Counted from the first letter of the stretch, positions 14,962-24,683 are shown. The stretch: DNA of 45,655 bases from an uncultured Sphingorhabdus sp. (GCA_937944295.1 CALDZL010000044.1:1-45655), one strand, 5' to 3'. The notes: a model not told the origin generated them from the letters alone. Made by a program: numbers and translations.

Positions 14962-15984
14962 TTATCTCCGACCCACTGGAACTTCGGTGGTTTGATTGCC
15001 TCGACTGACTCGAACTTTAGGTTCTTCTATGGGTTCTTCAGCTTTTTTGGGGGTTTGTTGGGGAACTGTACGACGTTGAAAGCGTGATACGTCTCCACCC
15101 GTTGAAAATGTTGAGTTACCGCTCGTAGGTTTAGCTACCACTGTTCTTAATATCTTGGCTTCTTCCTCAGCGGTTGCGCCTTTTGGTATAGAGATTTCAC
15201 CACTTGCCAATGCTTGCTCTAATTCGCTCTGGTTATCAGCTAATGCGCGTAGTGACAGGCTTATCGTTCCAATGGTTTGCGCCACAGAAATTTTTTCTGC
15301 TATCGAGGGAGTAGCTTCTATTGTTACTAATTTAAATGCTGCAACAACTGTCTTTCCATCTTCATCGACGCGTTGATTTGCATTTTGATCTGTAGCAAGA
15401 ACACGAAGGTTTTTGATGATTGTTTCTGATACATTAAGCGGTGGACCTTCTAAGCCGTTCACTCTTTGTGTAAGAACCAAATCGACACGATCACCTGGAA
15501 ACACAAAGCCAGATACACCAGTTAGTGTAGAAACAGGTACAGAAACTGCTCGCATTCCAGGGGTCAGAGCAGCGGCTAAAAACCCTCGGTCGTTAGAAGA
15601 TACTAATGATCCACGGGTAATAGGTTGACCAGCTGTAATTGCATTGCGAACAACAGTACCATTTAGATTTGAACTTGAAAATGAAGCCCCTGATACGTCA
15701 TCATCACTATCAACTGATACATCCTGCCCATCTTGTTGAACGAAGTAAGCATCTTCAATCAACTCTTCTGGCCAAGGTTGATAACCATAGGCATCAGCCG
15801 TGATAATGGTTCCAATTGGCAGAGCCCGCTTAGCAACCAATACCATTGGTCCTGCTACTTCAGGTTCTACTTGTGCAACTGCTTGTGGTGCAGGTGTACC
15901 AGTGCGCAAACTATTTGCAAAGAATGCAGTTACGGCAGCAATTATTAACGCACCTACTAGCAAAATTACTTTTTTCTTATCCAT
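14962..15984 (-). CDS. cpaB: Pilus assembly protein CpaB (RcpC)
   Basis: A 340-residue protein with an N-terminal membrane anchor/signal (KKVILLVGALIIAAVTAFFANSL), a SAF domain (VLVAKRALPIGTIITADAYGYQPWPEELIEDAY...ITAGQPITRGSLVS) and the RcpC/CpaB domain (ALTPGMRAVSVPVSTLTGVSGFVFPGDRVDLVLTQRV). The C-terminal 60 residues are Ser/Thr/Pro/Arg-rich. CpaB is a periplasmic partner of the secretin. A strong AGGAGG (15994-15999) precedes the ATG, and the gap from cpaA is 48 bases. Confidence 0.94.
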   Translation of the reverse strand: MDKKKVILLVGALIIAAVTAFFANSLRTGTPAPQAVAQVEPEVAGPMVLVAKRALPIGTIITADAYGYQPWPEELIEDAYFVQQDGQDVSVDSDDDVSGASFSSSNLNGTVVRNAITAGQPITRGSLVSSNDRGFLAAALTPGMRAVSVPVSTLTGVSGFVFPGDRVDLVLTQRVNGLEGPPLNVSETIIKNLRVLATDQNANQRVDEDGKTVVAAFKLVTIEATPSIAEKISVAQTIGTISLSLRALADNQSELEQALASGEISIPKGATAEEEAKILRTVVAKPTSGNSTFSTGGDVSRFQRRTVPQQTPKKAEEPIEEPKVRVSRGNQTTEVPVGRR

Positions 15985-16032
15985 GACGAACTTGGCCTCC
16001 TAAAGGGTCCTCGAATTTACAATTTACATCTA

Positions 16033-16506
16033 TCAACTAAAAGGGTTAAAAAAACGTTCACCAATGATGGAAAAACCAGCAATTGCAATCGCAACGCCAT
16101 ATGGAACGCGCACTTTACCATCTAATTTTTTTATTTTATGATATGCCCAAGCCATGATTGTAATGACGGCACCGAATATTGCAGAATAAAATGCTAGGTT
16201 GAAAACACCCTGAAAATCGAACCAAAGTGCCATTACAGTCAATAATTTTACATCACCGCCACCCATTTGCCCCAGCGCAAAAAATATCGCGAAAAAGAAA
16301 AAGGTACAAATTGCAAATAATAAATGCAGTCCGACGCCTTGGAGTGTAAATGTATGTGTTGCATACCAAAATAGCGGCGCAAGAAGCGCAATGAATATAT
16401 TCACTTTATCATATAACATGCGACTTTTGAGGTCAGTATATATTGACACCAATAGGGCAAGCGCTAAGCCTGTGAGTGAAATAAGTTCTAACTGATAGAT
16501 ATCCAT
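16033..16506 (-). CDS. cpaA: Prepilin peptidase CpaA (A24 family)
   Basis: A 157-residue polytopic protease with about five membrane segments. The two catalytic aspartates are in YTDLKSRMLYDKVN (near residue 26) and the GxGD motif, here MGGGDVKLL (near residue 85). It cleaves and processes the Flp pilin leader and the pseudopilins. No methylase domain is present, as usual for Tad-type enzymes. It is the first gene of the minus-strand operon and faces the hydrolase gene across 86 bases. I see no good Shine-Dalgarno; TTAACC lies just before the ATG. No pilin gene sits upstream, which is where one is usually found. Confidence 0.92.
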   Translation of the reverse strand: MDIYQLELISLTGLALALLVSIYTDLKSRMLYDKVNIFIALLAPLFWYATHTFTLQGVGLHLLFAICTFFFFAIFFALGQMGGGDVKLLTVMALWFDFQGVFNLAFYSAIFGAVITIMAWAYHKIKKLDGKVRVPYGVAIAIAGFSIIGERFFNPFS

Positions 16507-16592
16507 ATCTGATGGTTAACGCATAAGGATTACCAAATCGTAAGCGTGACGATATTTTTGGATATAATTTTATATAAAAAGCAAGAAATGAA

Positions 16593-17534
16593 ATGAATCG
16601 CAGAAAAATACCATCTCATGCAACGGAGTCGCATATTCAATTAAATGATGGCTGGGAATTGAGGAATATTGTTTGGCCAGAACAAGATTCAGCTTCTGAA
16701 GAGTTTAAGGGATCATTACTATTTCTGCCAGGCAGGGGAGACCATTATGAAAAATATTTGGAGAGCCTTGCTGAACTTCATGATGCTGGTTTAAATGTAA
16801 CTGGTTTTGATTGGCGCGGTCAAGGCGGTTCAGGTCGTATTTTAGATGATCCATCAATAGGCCATATAGAAGATTTTGCAATTTGGATCGATGATCTCTC
16901 GCAAATCTATAAAAGTTGGTCTGAGAACAAACCAGGCCCTCATTTTCTAATGTCCCATAGCATGGGTGGTCATTTAGTTTTGCGGGCACTCGCTGAAAAG
17001 AGTATAGATCCTGATGGTGTAATATTATCAGCTCCTATGCTTGGGTTAGTGGCAGACCCTATTCCTTTTTTCATTCGTTACAATGTTGTAAAACTTCTAA
17101 TCAAAATTGGTCTGGGGAAAAAGCATGCCTGGAAAGTCAGTGAAAAGCCTTTCTCGCCAGAAAGTGCCCGTGCTAAAATATTGACGCATGACATAGAACG
17201 TTATGAAGATGAGATGTTTTGGTGGCAGCATAGACCAGATATTAAGTTAGGCCCTGCGAGTTGGAAATGGGTGGAGCAAGCCATGCTGTCAACGCGCGCA
17301 CTAGAAAAGCCCAATGCTATAGAAAATATCAGAACACAAATACTTATATTGGCTACGACTAATGATCAATTGGTCGATACAAACAGAATAATAAATGATG
17401 CAAGGCGTTTACCAAATTGTGAGTTAATATTATATGGTAAAGAAGCAGCACATGAATTGCTTAGAGAATGTGATGAGGTGCGCGATGATTGTATGGCGAA
17501 TATCATTAGATTTATTGAAGATAGTCAATTTTGA
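16593..17534 (+). CDS. Alpha/beta hydrolase (serine aminopeptidase S33 / lysophospholipase-like)
   Basis: A 313-residue soluble enzyme with the alpha/beta-hydrolase fold. Visible are the oxyanion-strand LLFLPGRGDHYEKY, DWRGQGGSGRI, the nucleophile elbow SHSMGGH (Ser123), and candidates for the acid and base: Asp258 in TTNDQLVD and His287 in AAHELLRE. The pattern is that of the Hydrolase_4 group, which includes monoacylglycerol lipases and lysophospholipase L2 (PldB). No signal peptide is seen, so it acts in the cytosol or at the inner membrane. The next gene starts 47 bases on, on the same strand. The substrate is unknown. Confidence 0.88.
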   Translation: MNRRKIPSHATESHIQLNDGWELRNIVWPEQDSASEEFKGSLLFLPGRGDHYEKYLESLAELHDAGLNVTGFDWRGQGGSGRILDDPSIGHIEDFAIWIDDLSQIYKSWSENKPGPHFLMSHSMGGHLVLRALAEKSIDPDGVILSAPMLGLVADPIPFFIRYNVVKLLIKIGLGKKHAWKVSEKPFSPESARAKILTHDIERYEDEMFWWQHRPDIKLGPASWKWVEQAMLSTRALEKPNAIENIRTQILILATTNDQLVDTNRIINDARRLPNCELILYGKEAAHELLRECDEVRDDCMANIIRFIEDSQF

Positions 17535-17581
17535 TATGATTATAATTCTTAGACACTGTCAGGACAAGCAGCATAAACCAT

Positions 17582-18709
17582 ATGAATAATTTTGATATAA
17601 TTATAATAGGAGCTGGGATTGCTGGTACCAGTTTGGCCTATGAATTAGCCAATCATAAGCAAAGTTCGCAAAAAACAATATGTATTTTAGAACGTGAATA
17701 TGCACCAGGTTATCATTCTACGGGGCGCAGTGCAGCATTTTGGTCGCAAACCTATGGAGGGCCTTATATTGAACCGTTAACAAGTGCTTCTGGTGATTTT
17801 TTGCGAAATCCGCCCAAGAGTTTCTATGACGGTAGTTTTCTAAATAATCGTGGTGCTCTGAATATAGCTCGTTCTGATCAGACTAACCTCATTTCAGATA
17901 TGATAAAAAATTTTATGGATAGTGATGTTAAGCTGCATAAGGTTGCAGAGAATTATATTGAATCATTATTGCCCAATAGAAAAGACTGTTGGAATCAAGC
18001 TATTTGGGAACCAGAATGCAGCGATATAGATGTTAGCGCGCTACATAATGCTTATATTATCAATGCAAAGAAATTGGGGGTAGAGATATTATGTTCTTCT
18101 GTATTTGAACGAGCAAATTATAATAATGGACAATGGGATATTAGAACAAATTCACAATCAATCACTGCTAAGTTTTTGGTTAATGCAGCGGGGGCTTGGG
18201 CTGATGATGTTGCATCCAAGGCGGATGTGAAGCCCGTTGATATAAAACCATATAGGCGTACCATGGTGGAGTTAGAGCTGCATCAAGATATTGCTATCGA
18301 TATGCCTTTGATTGTTGCACTGGATGGTAGTTTTTATTTCAAGGCTATGGGGCAAAACCATATTTGGTTAAGCCCTCACGATGAAAATGCATGTGAGGCT
18401 GTTGATGCAGCCCCTGAAGAAATAGATATTGCACTAGCTATTGATCGGTTTCAAAATATTGTTGAATGGGATATCAAACGGCTTGTTAAAAAATGGGCAG
18501 GTTTGCGAAATTTTTCGCAAGATAGACTGCCTGTTATTGGATATGATAGTGAACAACCGCATTATTTTTCTTTTGTTGGGCAAGGAGGCTTTGGTATCCA
18601 AACTTCTCCTGCTGCCGCCAAAATTGCGGCGCATTTAATGAACCATGAAGCAATTCCAGATAGTTTGAAGCACATAGATATTAGTAAATATTCTTCAAAT
18701 CGTTTTTGA
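17582..18709 (+). CDS. FAD-dependent amine/amino-acid oxidoreductase (DAO family)
   Basis: A 375-residue flavoprotein. The N-terminal dinucleotide-binding motif is IIIGAGIAGTSLAYELA (residues 6-22); next come GYHSTGRSAAFWSQTYGG, the mid-protein NAAGAWADDVA and the C-terminal FAD contact GLRNFSQDRLPVIGYD...FVGQGGFGIQTSPAAA. This is the DAO family, which includes D-amino-acid dehydrogenases, glycine/sarcosine oxidases and related dehydrogenases. The substrate cannot be told from sequence alone. It is on the same strand as the upstream hydrolase and may share its transcript. Confidence 0.88.
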   Translation: MNNFDIIIIGAGIAGTSLAYELANHKQSSQKTICILEREYAPGYHSTGRSAAFWSQTYGGPYIEPLTSASGDFLRNPPKSFYDGSFLNNRGALNIARSDQTNLISDMIKNFMDSDVKLHKVAENYIESLLPNRKDCWNQAIWEPECSDIDVSALHNAYIINAKKLGVEILCSSVFERANYNNGQWDIRTNSQSITAKFLVNAAGAWADDVASKADVKPVDIKPYRRTMVELELHQDIAIDMPLIVALDGSFYFKAMGQNHIWLSPHDENACEAVDAAPEEIDIALAIDRFQNIVEWDIKRLVKKWAGLRNFSQDRLPVIGYDSEQPHYFSFVGQGGFGIQTSPAAAKIAAHLMNHEAIPDSLKHIDISKYSSNRF

Positions 18710-18737
18710 ACTAGATTTTCTAACCTTATAAATTTGA

Positions 18738-18756
18738 CGTAAAGCAGTGTTTTACG
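18738..18756. repeat. Inverted repeat upstream of the YegP-like gene
   Basis: CGTAAA (18738-18743) and TTTACG (18751-18756) are perfect 6-bp arms with a 7-base spacer, about 40-57 bases before the GTG start at 18795. It may be an operator for the small gene or a weak end signal for the flavoprotein gene; no T-run follows. Confidence 0.3.
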
Positions 18757-18794
18757 CTATCGTATCAACGAAAATTAAACGTGAAAGGAAATCA

Positions 18795-18971
18795 GTGGCA
18801 CATTATTTTGAGATTAAGAAAAATAAAAAAGGCGAATTTGTTGCTTATTTTAAATATAATAAAGAATCGATATTTTGGACAGAAGGTTATTCCAGCAAAG
18901 CAGGAGCTAAAAATGCTATTGCTTCTGTACTTAAAAATGGCCCTGGAGCTGAGACACGCGACGAGACTTAA
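18795..18971 (+). CDS. YegP-family (DUF1508) protein
   Basis: A 58-residue protein beginning [19 protein letters not shown], then [18 protein letters not shown] and ending [12 protein letters not shown]. The single FEIKK-x(n)-G-F-x-x-Y-x-x-N-x-x-I-x-x-T-E-x-Y repeat is the DUF1508/YegP motif. Many members are 110 residues with two copies; single-copy forms like this one are common. Function is unknown. I chose GTG at 18795 because AAAGGAA lies just upstream and family members begin here; an open frame runs further back. The TAA overlaps the convergent rnhA stop. Confidence 0.9.
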   Translation: MAHYFEIKKNKKGEFVAYFKYNKESIFWTEGYSSKAGAKNAIASVLKNGPGAETRDET

Positions 18972-19417
18972 GCCTCGATTTCAGCACTAATGGTGATTGC
19001 TGCATTACTGGCCAATGCATCGGCGCGTTCATTTCCAGCATTGCCATCATGACCCTTGACCCAAGTCCATTCAATATCATGGTCTTTAGTAGCAGCAATT
19101 AATTCGTGCCATAAATCACTATTGCGTACGGGTTTTTTTGATGCATTGACCCATCCATTGCGTTTCCAACCTTCTACCCATTTTGTGATACCATCGATAA
19201 CATATTTACTGTCAGTAAATAATGTGACTTTGCAGGGTTCGATTAGCGTATTGAGTGCATTTATCGCTGCTTGCATCTCCATGCGATTATTGGTTGTATT
19301 AATATCTCCACCCGATATCTCTTTTTCATGTTTACCATATTGTATGACGGCACCCCATCCACCGGGGCCTGGATTACCTTTGCATGCACCATCGCTATAT
19401 ATATGAATATTTTTCAT
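18968..19417 (-). CDS. rnhA: Ribonuclease HI
   Basis: A 149-residue enzyme that cleaves RNA in RNA:DNA hybrids, as in R-loops and primer removal. All four metal-binding residues are visible: Asp9 ([17 protein letters not shown]), Glu47 (NRMEMQAAI), Asp69 ([12 protein letters not shown]) and Asp133 (ERADALA), plus His123 in the flexible loop ([11 protein letters not shown]). The gene is only ten bases after thrB. Its stop codon overlaps the stop of the convergent YegP gene by three bases (18968-18971). Confidence 0.97.
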   Translation of the reverse strand: MKNIHIYSDGACKGNPGPGGWGAVIQYGKHEKEISGGDINTTNNRMEMQAAINALNTLIEPCKVTLFTDSKYVIDGITKWVEGWKRNGWVNASKKPVRNSDLWHELIAATKDHDIEWTWVKGHDGNAGNERADALASNAAITISAEIEA

Positions 19418-19427
19418 AAAAATGTCT

Positions 19428-20402
19428 TTAGCTGTCGAATTTCAAAATTTGATTAATATTAATATCATTTGTGTAATATTTAAGACGGCGCGCAAAAGCG
19501 ATAGGGTCTTTTTTCGTAACTAGTGCTTCTACAGGCGTATTTATCCAGTCTACCGTGCGTGATATAGTGAATCGCAGAGCTGCACCGCGCAATAATATGG
19601 GTAAATATTCTCTACTGGTTTCATTTATCGGGTTTATTGTGTGATAAGACCTTAAAAAAGCGTTGCTTATGTCCTGATGGAATATAGTTCCATCTGTTGA
19701 GAAGCACCACGCCGCATGTGTGACGGCAATATCATAATCAACAAGGTCAGTGGCTGCAAAGTAAAAGTCAATTAACCCTGAGACTTCCTCATCCATTAAT
19801 AATATATTATCAGGGAATAAGTCAGCATGAATAACAGATTTGGGTAATGAATGTGGCCAATATTTATTTAGATATCGTAATTCATCATAGATAAGATCGT
19901 ACAGATTTTTATTTATTGCGTTTATATCTTTTTTTGAACAGTTCTGAAACATTTCATGCCAAGCCTCTAATCCCATGTTATTGGGTCTAGTTTCATTATA
20001 ATTGCGCAATGCGATATGCATTTTTGCCAAAATTTTACCCGTTGAACTTGCTGCCTTTTCTGTAGGCGCTGTAATGGAAACACCGCTTAGAAATTCAATG
20101 ATACAAGCAGGTTTACCAGCCAGCTTTTGCAATATAGATCCATCATTTGCAGCAATAAATTTAGGAACAGCTATACCTTCATTATGCAAATGGCCCAGTA
20201 AATTAAAAAAGAAGGGAAGTTCATCTTCTTTGGTACGATTCTCATAGAGAGTTAGAACAAATTTATTTTGATCTGTTTCTATAAAGTAATTACTATTTTC
20301 GACACCTTCGGCAATGCCTTTGCAGCTTATCAATTTACCAATATCATATTTTTCAAGCAAAGCTTGTAATTCATTCGTCTCTACTATGGTATAAACGGCC
20401 AT
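19428..20402 (-). CDS. thrB: Homoserine kinase, ThrB type II (aminoglycoside-phosphotransferase fold)
   Basis: A 324-residue kinase. The order is [16 protein letters not shown] (nucleotide region), [10 protein letters not shown] with the conserved Lys, [11 protein letters not shown], the catalytic [11 protein letters not shown] (Asp after HA), and [18 protein letters not shown] for metal binding. This is the choline-kinase-like form of homoserine kinase found in alphaproteobacteria, not the GHMP form of E. coli. It phosphorylates homoserine in threonine synthesis. It lies between ispH (30 bases upstream) and rnhA, an order common in this group. Confidence 0.93.
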   Translation of the reverse strand: MAVYTIVETNELQALLEKYDIGKLISCKGIAEGVENSNYFIETDQNKFVLTLYENRTKEDELPFFFNLLGHLHNEGIAVPKFIAANDGSILQKLAGKPACIIEFLSGVSITAPTEKAASSTGKILAKMHIALRNYNETRPNNMGLEAWHEMFQNCSKKDINAINKNLYDLIYDELRYLNKYWPHSLPKSVIHADLFPDNILLMDEEVSGLIDFYFAATDLVDYDIAVTHAAWCFSTDGTIFHQDISNAFLRSYHTINPINETSREYLPILLRGAALRFTISRTVDWINTPVEALVTKKDPIAFARRLKYYTNDININQILKFDS

Positions 20403-20432
20403 ATCTTAGCTTTCGGATATTTTCTTTATCTA

Positions 20433-21389
20433 TCAATGAATAAGAGATTTAGGCAATTTAAATTCAACATTCTCTGTGGCAGAAACAATTTGTTCTTCCT
20501 GTACCAAGTAGCGGGTTGAGAGATGGTTAATTAATTCGCGCACTAATATTTCTGGTGCTGAGGCTCCTGCTGTAATTCCAACGCTTTGGGCCTTATGTAA
20601 CCAATTAAAATCAAGATCATCTGCTCTTGCTAATAATATCGCAGGTGTGCCTAGTCTCTCGCTGCTCTCGACCAATCGCATAGAATTAGAACTATTTGTA
20701 GCTCCGATTACGATAACGAGATCACATTGTTCTGCTAATATTTTTACAGCCATTTGACGATTGGAAGTAGCATAGCAAATATCTTCATTTTTAGGGCCTT
20801 GAATATTTGGAAATTTTTTCTTTAATTCATTAATCACATCAGCCGTATCGTCTACAGATAAAGTTGTTTGCGTTAAATATGCCAAATTGTCAGGGTCATT
20901 TGCAACAAATTTTTGCGCATCTTCAACTGTTTCGACTAGCGAGATATGGCCTTCTGGGACTTGTCCAAATGTTCCTATAACTTCTGGATGACCCGAATGG
21001 CCAACAAAAATTATATGTTTGTTTAAAGATGAGTAACGCTCAGCTTGCCTGTGTACTTTGGAAACTAGAGGGCATGTGGCGTCTATATAATCTAACTTCC
21101 TAGCATCAGCAGCGGAAGGAACAGATTTTGGAACGCCATGCGCAGAAAATATGACAGGTGCATCATCAGGGACTTTATCTAATTCTTCGACAAATATAGC
21201 GCCTTTTGATTTTAAATTATCGACAACATATTTATTATGGACAATCTCATGCCGCACATAAACAGGGGCGCCATATTTTTTAAGAGCCAATTCAACAATG
21301 TTAATGGCACGATCAACACCTGCGCAAAAGCCTCTTGGTGCTGCGAGAAATAGTTTCAAGGATGGTTTTTTTGATTCTTGTTCAGTCAT
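20433..21389 (-). CDS. ispH: 4-hydroxy-3-methylbut-2-enyl diphosphate reductase
   Basis: A 318-residue iron-sulfur enzyme, the last step of the MEP isoprenoid pathway, giving IPP and DMAPP. The motifs are complete: [13 protein letters not shown] (Cys22, cluster ligand), [33 protein letters not shown] (second Cys), [13 protein letters not shown] and ICYATSNRQ (third Cys), then GATNSSNS. Start at 21389 gives a short N-terminus ([11 protein letters not shown]). It heads the minus-strand ispH–thrB–rnhA block and is divergent from the lipoprotein gene. Confidence 0.97.
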   Translation of the reverse strand: MTEQESKKPSLKLFLAAPRGFCAGVDRAINIVELALKKYGAPVYVRHEIVHNKYVVDNLKSKGAIFVEELDKVPDDAPVIFSAHGVPKSVPSAADARKLDYIDATCPLVSKVHRQAERYSSLNKHIIFVGHSGHPEVIGTFGQVPEGHISLVETVEDAQKFVANDPDNLAYLTQTTLSVDDTADVINELKKKFPNIQGPKNEDICYATSNRQMAVKILAEQCDLVIVIGATNSSNSMRLVESSERLGTPAILLARADDLDFNWLHKAQSVGITAGASAPEILVRELINHLSTRYLVQEEQIVSATENVEFKLPKSLIH

Positions 21390-21518
21390 GGGTAATGCTG
21401 TTTAGATATTTTATTCATTGCTGCCAACACTTTTCCCCTGTTGCCTAGTGGTTAATGGATAGATAAAGGGGTATATATTTTGCGGCAATGGTTCGTGGAT
21501 ACAATAAAGGAATGCCAA

Positions 21519-22166
21519 ATGAAGATTAAGACACTTTTATGTTGTTCGGCTGCTGTCACAATATTATCAGCATGCAGTAATGATGGCGAACTCGACATCA
21601 GTAGCGGTGTAGGTGTGAATGTAACCCGTAGTGGTTGTCCGATTGTTGCTATTCCCGATGGTACGGGTGACATAACTATGTTTAATCCAGTTAATAGTAC
21701 GGATTCACGCGCAATTGATATAACTGCTAATGTGACCAATCTGCGCAGTAATTGTAATTCAGAAGGGGAGCAAATATATACCGAAGCAACGTTTGAAGTC
21801 CGTGCCAGGCGAACAAGAGCAGACGGAGCACGCTTAATAACTATACCTTATTTTTCGACTATTGTTCAAGGCGGGAATACTGTTGTTTCCAAGAGTTTAG
21901 GGCAAGTGACATTAAATTTCGCTGATGGTGAATTTCGGGCGTCAGCCAATGGAAAAGCAGCGGGGTTTGTGAATGCAAAAGCCGCTAGATTGCCCGATGA
22001 AGTGATTGAAAAGCTAACCAGGAAGAGAAGGGCAGGCGATATTGATGCCGCCATTGATCCACTAAGCGATCCTACTACTCGCTCTGCTGTATTACGTTCA
22101 ACATTTGAATTGCTGGTTGGTTTTCAATTAACAGAAGACCAATTGCGATATAATGCGACACGCTAG
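21519..22166 (+). CDS. Putative lipoprotein of unknown function
   Basis: A 215-residue product. ATG at 21519 is preceded by AAGGA; the frame is open from 21480 but without start support. The N-terminus is a lipoprotein signal (LLCCSAAVTILSACSND, lipobox LSAC, Cys19). The mature part has a beta-rich look: ITANVTNLRSNCNSEGEQIYTEATFEVRARRTRADGARLITIPYFSTIVQGG. I do not recognise a named domain. It lies upstream of argS on the same strand (about 58-75 bases), so the two may be co-transcribed. Confidence 0.8.
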   Translation: MKIKTLLCCSAAVTILSACSNDGELDISSGVGVNVTRSGCPIVAIPDGTGDITMFNPVNSTDSRAIDITANVTNLRSNCNSEGEQIYTEATFEVRARRTRADGARLITIPYFSTIVQGGNTVVSKSLGQVTLNFADGEFRASANGKAAGFVNAKAARLPDEVIEKLTRKRRAGDIDAAIDPLSDPTTRSAVLRSTFELLVGFQLTEDQLRYNATR

Positions 22167-22241
22167 AAAATAATCTATTTCAAATATTATATCTGCCGCA
22201 CTATGCGAGTGTTATAGGCATTGATGGATCAGGAAAATAAA

Positions 22242-23966
22242 GTGACAATTTTTACAACATTTGCTGAGCATATAGATACCGCTCTTGATAATTTGATAAA
22301 TGCGCAAATCTTACCATCGGATATAAATAGAGCCAATGTTACAGTTGAACCGCCTCGCGATCCTTCGCATGGCGATATTTCTACTAATGCTGCGATGGTA
22401 TTATCAAAGACAGCTAAAAAAAAACCTCGTGAATTAGCACAAGCACTTGCAAAGGAATTGCGTGATATTGAATCAGTTACTGAAGTTGAAATAGCGGGGC
22501 CGGGATTTTTAAACATGCGCCTTGATAATATGGTTTGGCGTGATGAAATAATTGAAATTGCAAAGCGCGGTGATGACTATGGACGAGCAGTCAAAAAAAC
22601 GGGTAAAACAATTAATATTGAATATGTGTCAACCAATCCAACAGGGCCTTTGCATATGGGCCATTGTAGAGGTGCTGTTGTTGGCGATGCTCTGGCTACG
22701 ATACTCGAATTTGCCGGTAATGATGTTATCAAAGAATATTATATTAATGATGCTGGCGGGCAAGTCGATACTCTATCGCGTAGTGTATATTTGCGTTATT
22801 TAGAAGCATTGGGTCGTGATATTGGCGAAATAGAGGATGGTTTATATCCCGGGGATTATTTAATACCGGTTGGCCAGAGATTAGCAGAAAAATATGGTGA
22901 TAGATATGTGGATGCTCTTGAGAGTGAGTGGCTAGTTTTATTTCGCGAAGAATCGGTAGATGATATGATGGATATGATCCGTGTTGATTTATCCTTATTG
23001 GGTATTAAGCATGATATATTTGCATCAGAGGCTGCTTTACATATCGAAGGTAAGGCCGTTGTTGCTGAAAAATGGCTGCGCGATAATGATTTAGTGTATG
23101 ATGGGGTTTTAGAAAAACCTAAGGGTAAGAGCTTTGATGATTGGGAGCCAGTAACATTACCATTATTTCGTTCAACAAAATTTGGTGATGATCAAGATAG
23201 ACCTATTAAAAAGTCCAATGGGCAATGGACCTATTTTGGTGCTGATTTGGCTTATCATTATCAAAAAAGTGAGAATGCTGATGCGCTCATCAATATATGG
23301 GGTGCTGATCATGCAGGAACGGTAAAGCGCATTAAAGCCGCAGTATCTGCCATGACCCATGGTAAAACTGATTTTGATATAAAATTGGTACAGATGGTGA
23401 GATTGCTACGTAGTGGAGAGCCAGTAAAAATGTCCAAACGCTCTGGTAGCTTTATAACATTAAGAGATGTTATTGAGGAAGTTGGTAGAGATGTGGTCCG
23501 TTTTACCATGTTGACGAGAAAAGCTGATGCGCAAATGGACTTTGATTTCGCTAAAGTAGTAGAAGCTTCAAAAGACAATCCTGTTTTTTACGTGCAATAT
23601 GCACATGCGCGCATTTGTTCAACCATACGCAAAGCACTGGATGAAAATATTATACCATCTGATAAACATTTAGAATTATTAGAAGATGAAGAATATGCAT
23701 TGGTAAAAGAAGCCTCTAATTTTTCCCGACTGGTAGAAGCTGCTGCTAAAACTAGAGAGCCTCATAGAATTGCGTTTTATTTGAATGACTTAGCCTCTGC
23801 ACTCCATTCGCATTGGAATTTGGGAAATGATAATCCTGAAAAACGCTTTATATTGTCGCATGACAGAGATAAAAGTGCAGCACGTTTGTTTTTGGGTTCT
23901 CAAATAGCACAAGTTTTAAAAAATGGACTTGGTTTGATGGGCGTTGAAGCTGCTGTTTCTATGTAA
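22242..23966 (+). CDS. argS: Arginyl-tRNA synthetase
   Basis: A 574-residue class I aminoacyl-tRNA synthetase. It has the N-terminal additional domain (TIFTTFAEHIDTALDNLI... SHGDISTNAAMVLSK), the HIGH-type motif in VSTNPTGPLHMGHCRGAVVGDAL, the KMSK-type motif VKMSKRSGSFITLRDVIEEVG, and the C-terminal tRNA-binding helical domain (PVFYVQYAHARICSTIRKAL; GLGLMGVEAA). I favour GTG at 22242: AGGA at 22231-22234 is well spaced and homologues begin close to this point. ATG at 22224 in frame is an alternative giving six more residues. SPOR, nagZ and the scp/tat genes follow on the same strand. Confidence 0.96.
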   Translation: MTIFTTFAEHIDTALDNLINAQILPSDINRANVTVEPPRDPSHGDISTNAAMVLSKTAKKKPRELAQALAKELRDIESVTEVEIAGPGFLNMRLDNMVWRDEIIEIAKRGDDYGRAVKKTGKTINIEYVSTNPTGPLHMGHCRGAVVGDALATILEFAGNDVIKEYYINDAGGQVDTLSRSVYLRYLEALGRDIGEIEDGLYPGDYLIPVGQRLAEKYGDRYVDALESEWLVLFREESVDDMMDMIRVDLSLLGIKHDIFASEAALHIEGKAVVAEKWLRDNDLVYDGVLEKPKGKSFDDWEPVTLPLFRSTKFGDDQDRPIKKSNGQWTYFGADLAYHYQKSENADALINIWGADHAGTVKRIKAAVSAMTHGKTDFDIKLVQMVRLLRSGEPVKMSKRSGSFITLRDVIEEVGRDVVRFTMLTRKADAQMDFDFAKVVEASKDNPVFYVQYAHARICSTIRKALDENIIPSDKHLELLEDEEYALVKEASNFSRLVEAAAKTREPHRIAFYLNDLASALHSHWNLGNDNPEKRFILSHDRDKSAARLFLGSQIAQVLKNGLGLMGVEAAVSM

Positions 23967-24053
23967 TATCTTATAAAGTCGATAATATCGTAAATATTAT
24001 GTTAACCATTATCTATTAACATTAAAAATCATTGTGAATTAGGGGGACTTAAT

Positions 24054-24683
24054 GTGGCAGAGATAGAAAATGAAGGTTCGAGTATAGAAGACTCCGACCA
24101 TTTGCCATGGTTAGAGACGGCTGATGATTATGAATATGATAATAGTCCTTCGATCTATAGAATAATATTATATATCATAATGGTGTTGTTGTTAATCTCT
24201 TCTATTGTTGCAGCCTATTTCTGGTATAAAAATCAATCAGAAGATAGCAATAGCCAAGGTAATGGTGGTCTAATAACGGCGCAAAAAGGTGATTATAAAA
24301 TAGCCCCAGAAGATAGGCTTGGTAAAGAATTTGAAGGCGAAGGAGATGCCTCTTTCGCTGCAAGTGAGGGACAAAAGCTCTCGAGCACTATAGGTGAAGA
24401 AGATACAAGCAACGAAATTAAAACGGACAATAAAATTGTATCTGGTACTGCTATCATTCAATTGGGGGCGTTTAGCGATACTGGCAGCGCCGCAAATGCG
24501 TGGAGTAATTTAGTAAAGCGATTTGGTTTCTTATCGGATGACCAACGTAAAATAATAGAGGGTACTGTTGATGGTGGGCGCAAAATATATCGTTTGCAAG
24601 CTATTGCTAATGATAAAGCGCAAGCCAATGACATATGCTCAAAATTAAAAGCTGCTGGAGAAAATTGCCTCGTAGTAAAATAA
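24054..24683 (+). CDS. SPOR domain membrane protein
   Basis: A 209-residue protein starting at GTG 24054, preceded by AGGGGGA. It has a short cytoplasmic N-terminus, one membrane segment (about residues 33-57, IYRIILYIIMVLLLISSIVAAYFW), a Ser/Glu/Gly-rich periplasmic linker, and a C-terminal SPOR domain (IIQLGAFSDTGSAANAWSNLVKRF ... KIYRLQAIANDKAQANDICSKLKAAGENCLVV). SPOR domains bind denuded glycan strands at the division site. Its place between argS and nagZ is a conserved Sphingomonadales pattern. TTAACCAT, a CtrA half-site-like motif, lies about 50 bases upstream. Confidence 0.93.
   Translation: MAEIENEGSSIEDSDHLPWLETADDYEYDNSPSIYRIILYIIMVLLLISSIVAAYFWYKNQSEDSNSQGNGGLITAQKGDYKIAPEDRLGKEFEGEGDASFAASEGQKLSSTIGEEDTSNEIKTDNKIVSGTAIIQLGAFSDTGSAANAWSNLVKRFGFLSDDQRKIIEGTVDGGRKIYRLQAIANDKAQANDICSKLKAAGENCLVVK

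Noticed and set aside
24002-24020. TTAACCAT and TTAAC before the SPOR gene as a CtrA site
   Set aside because: The spacing between the TTAA elements is 10, not the 7 of a CtrA box; half-sites are common in AT-rich DNA.
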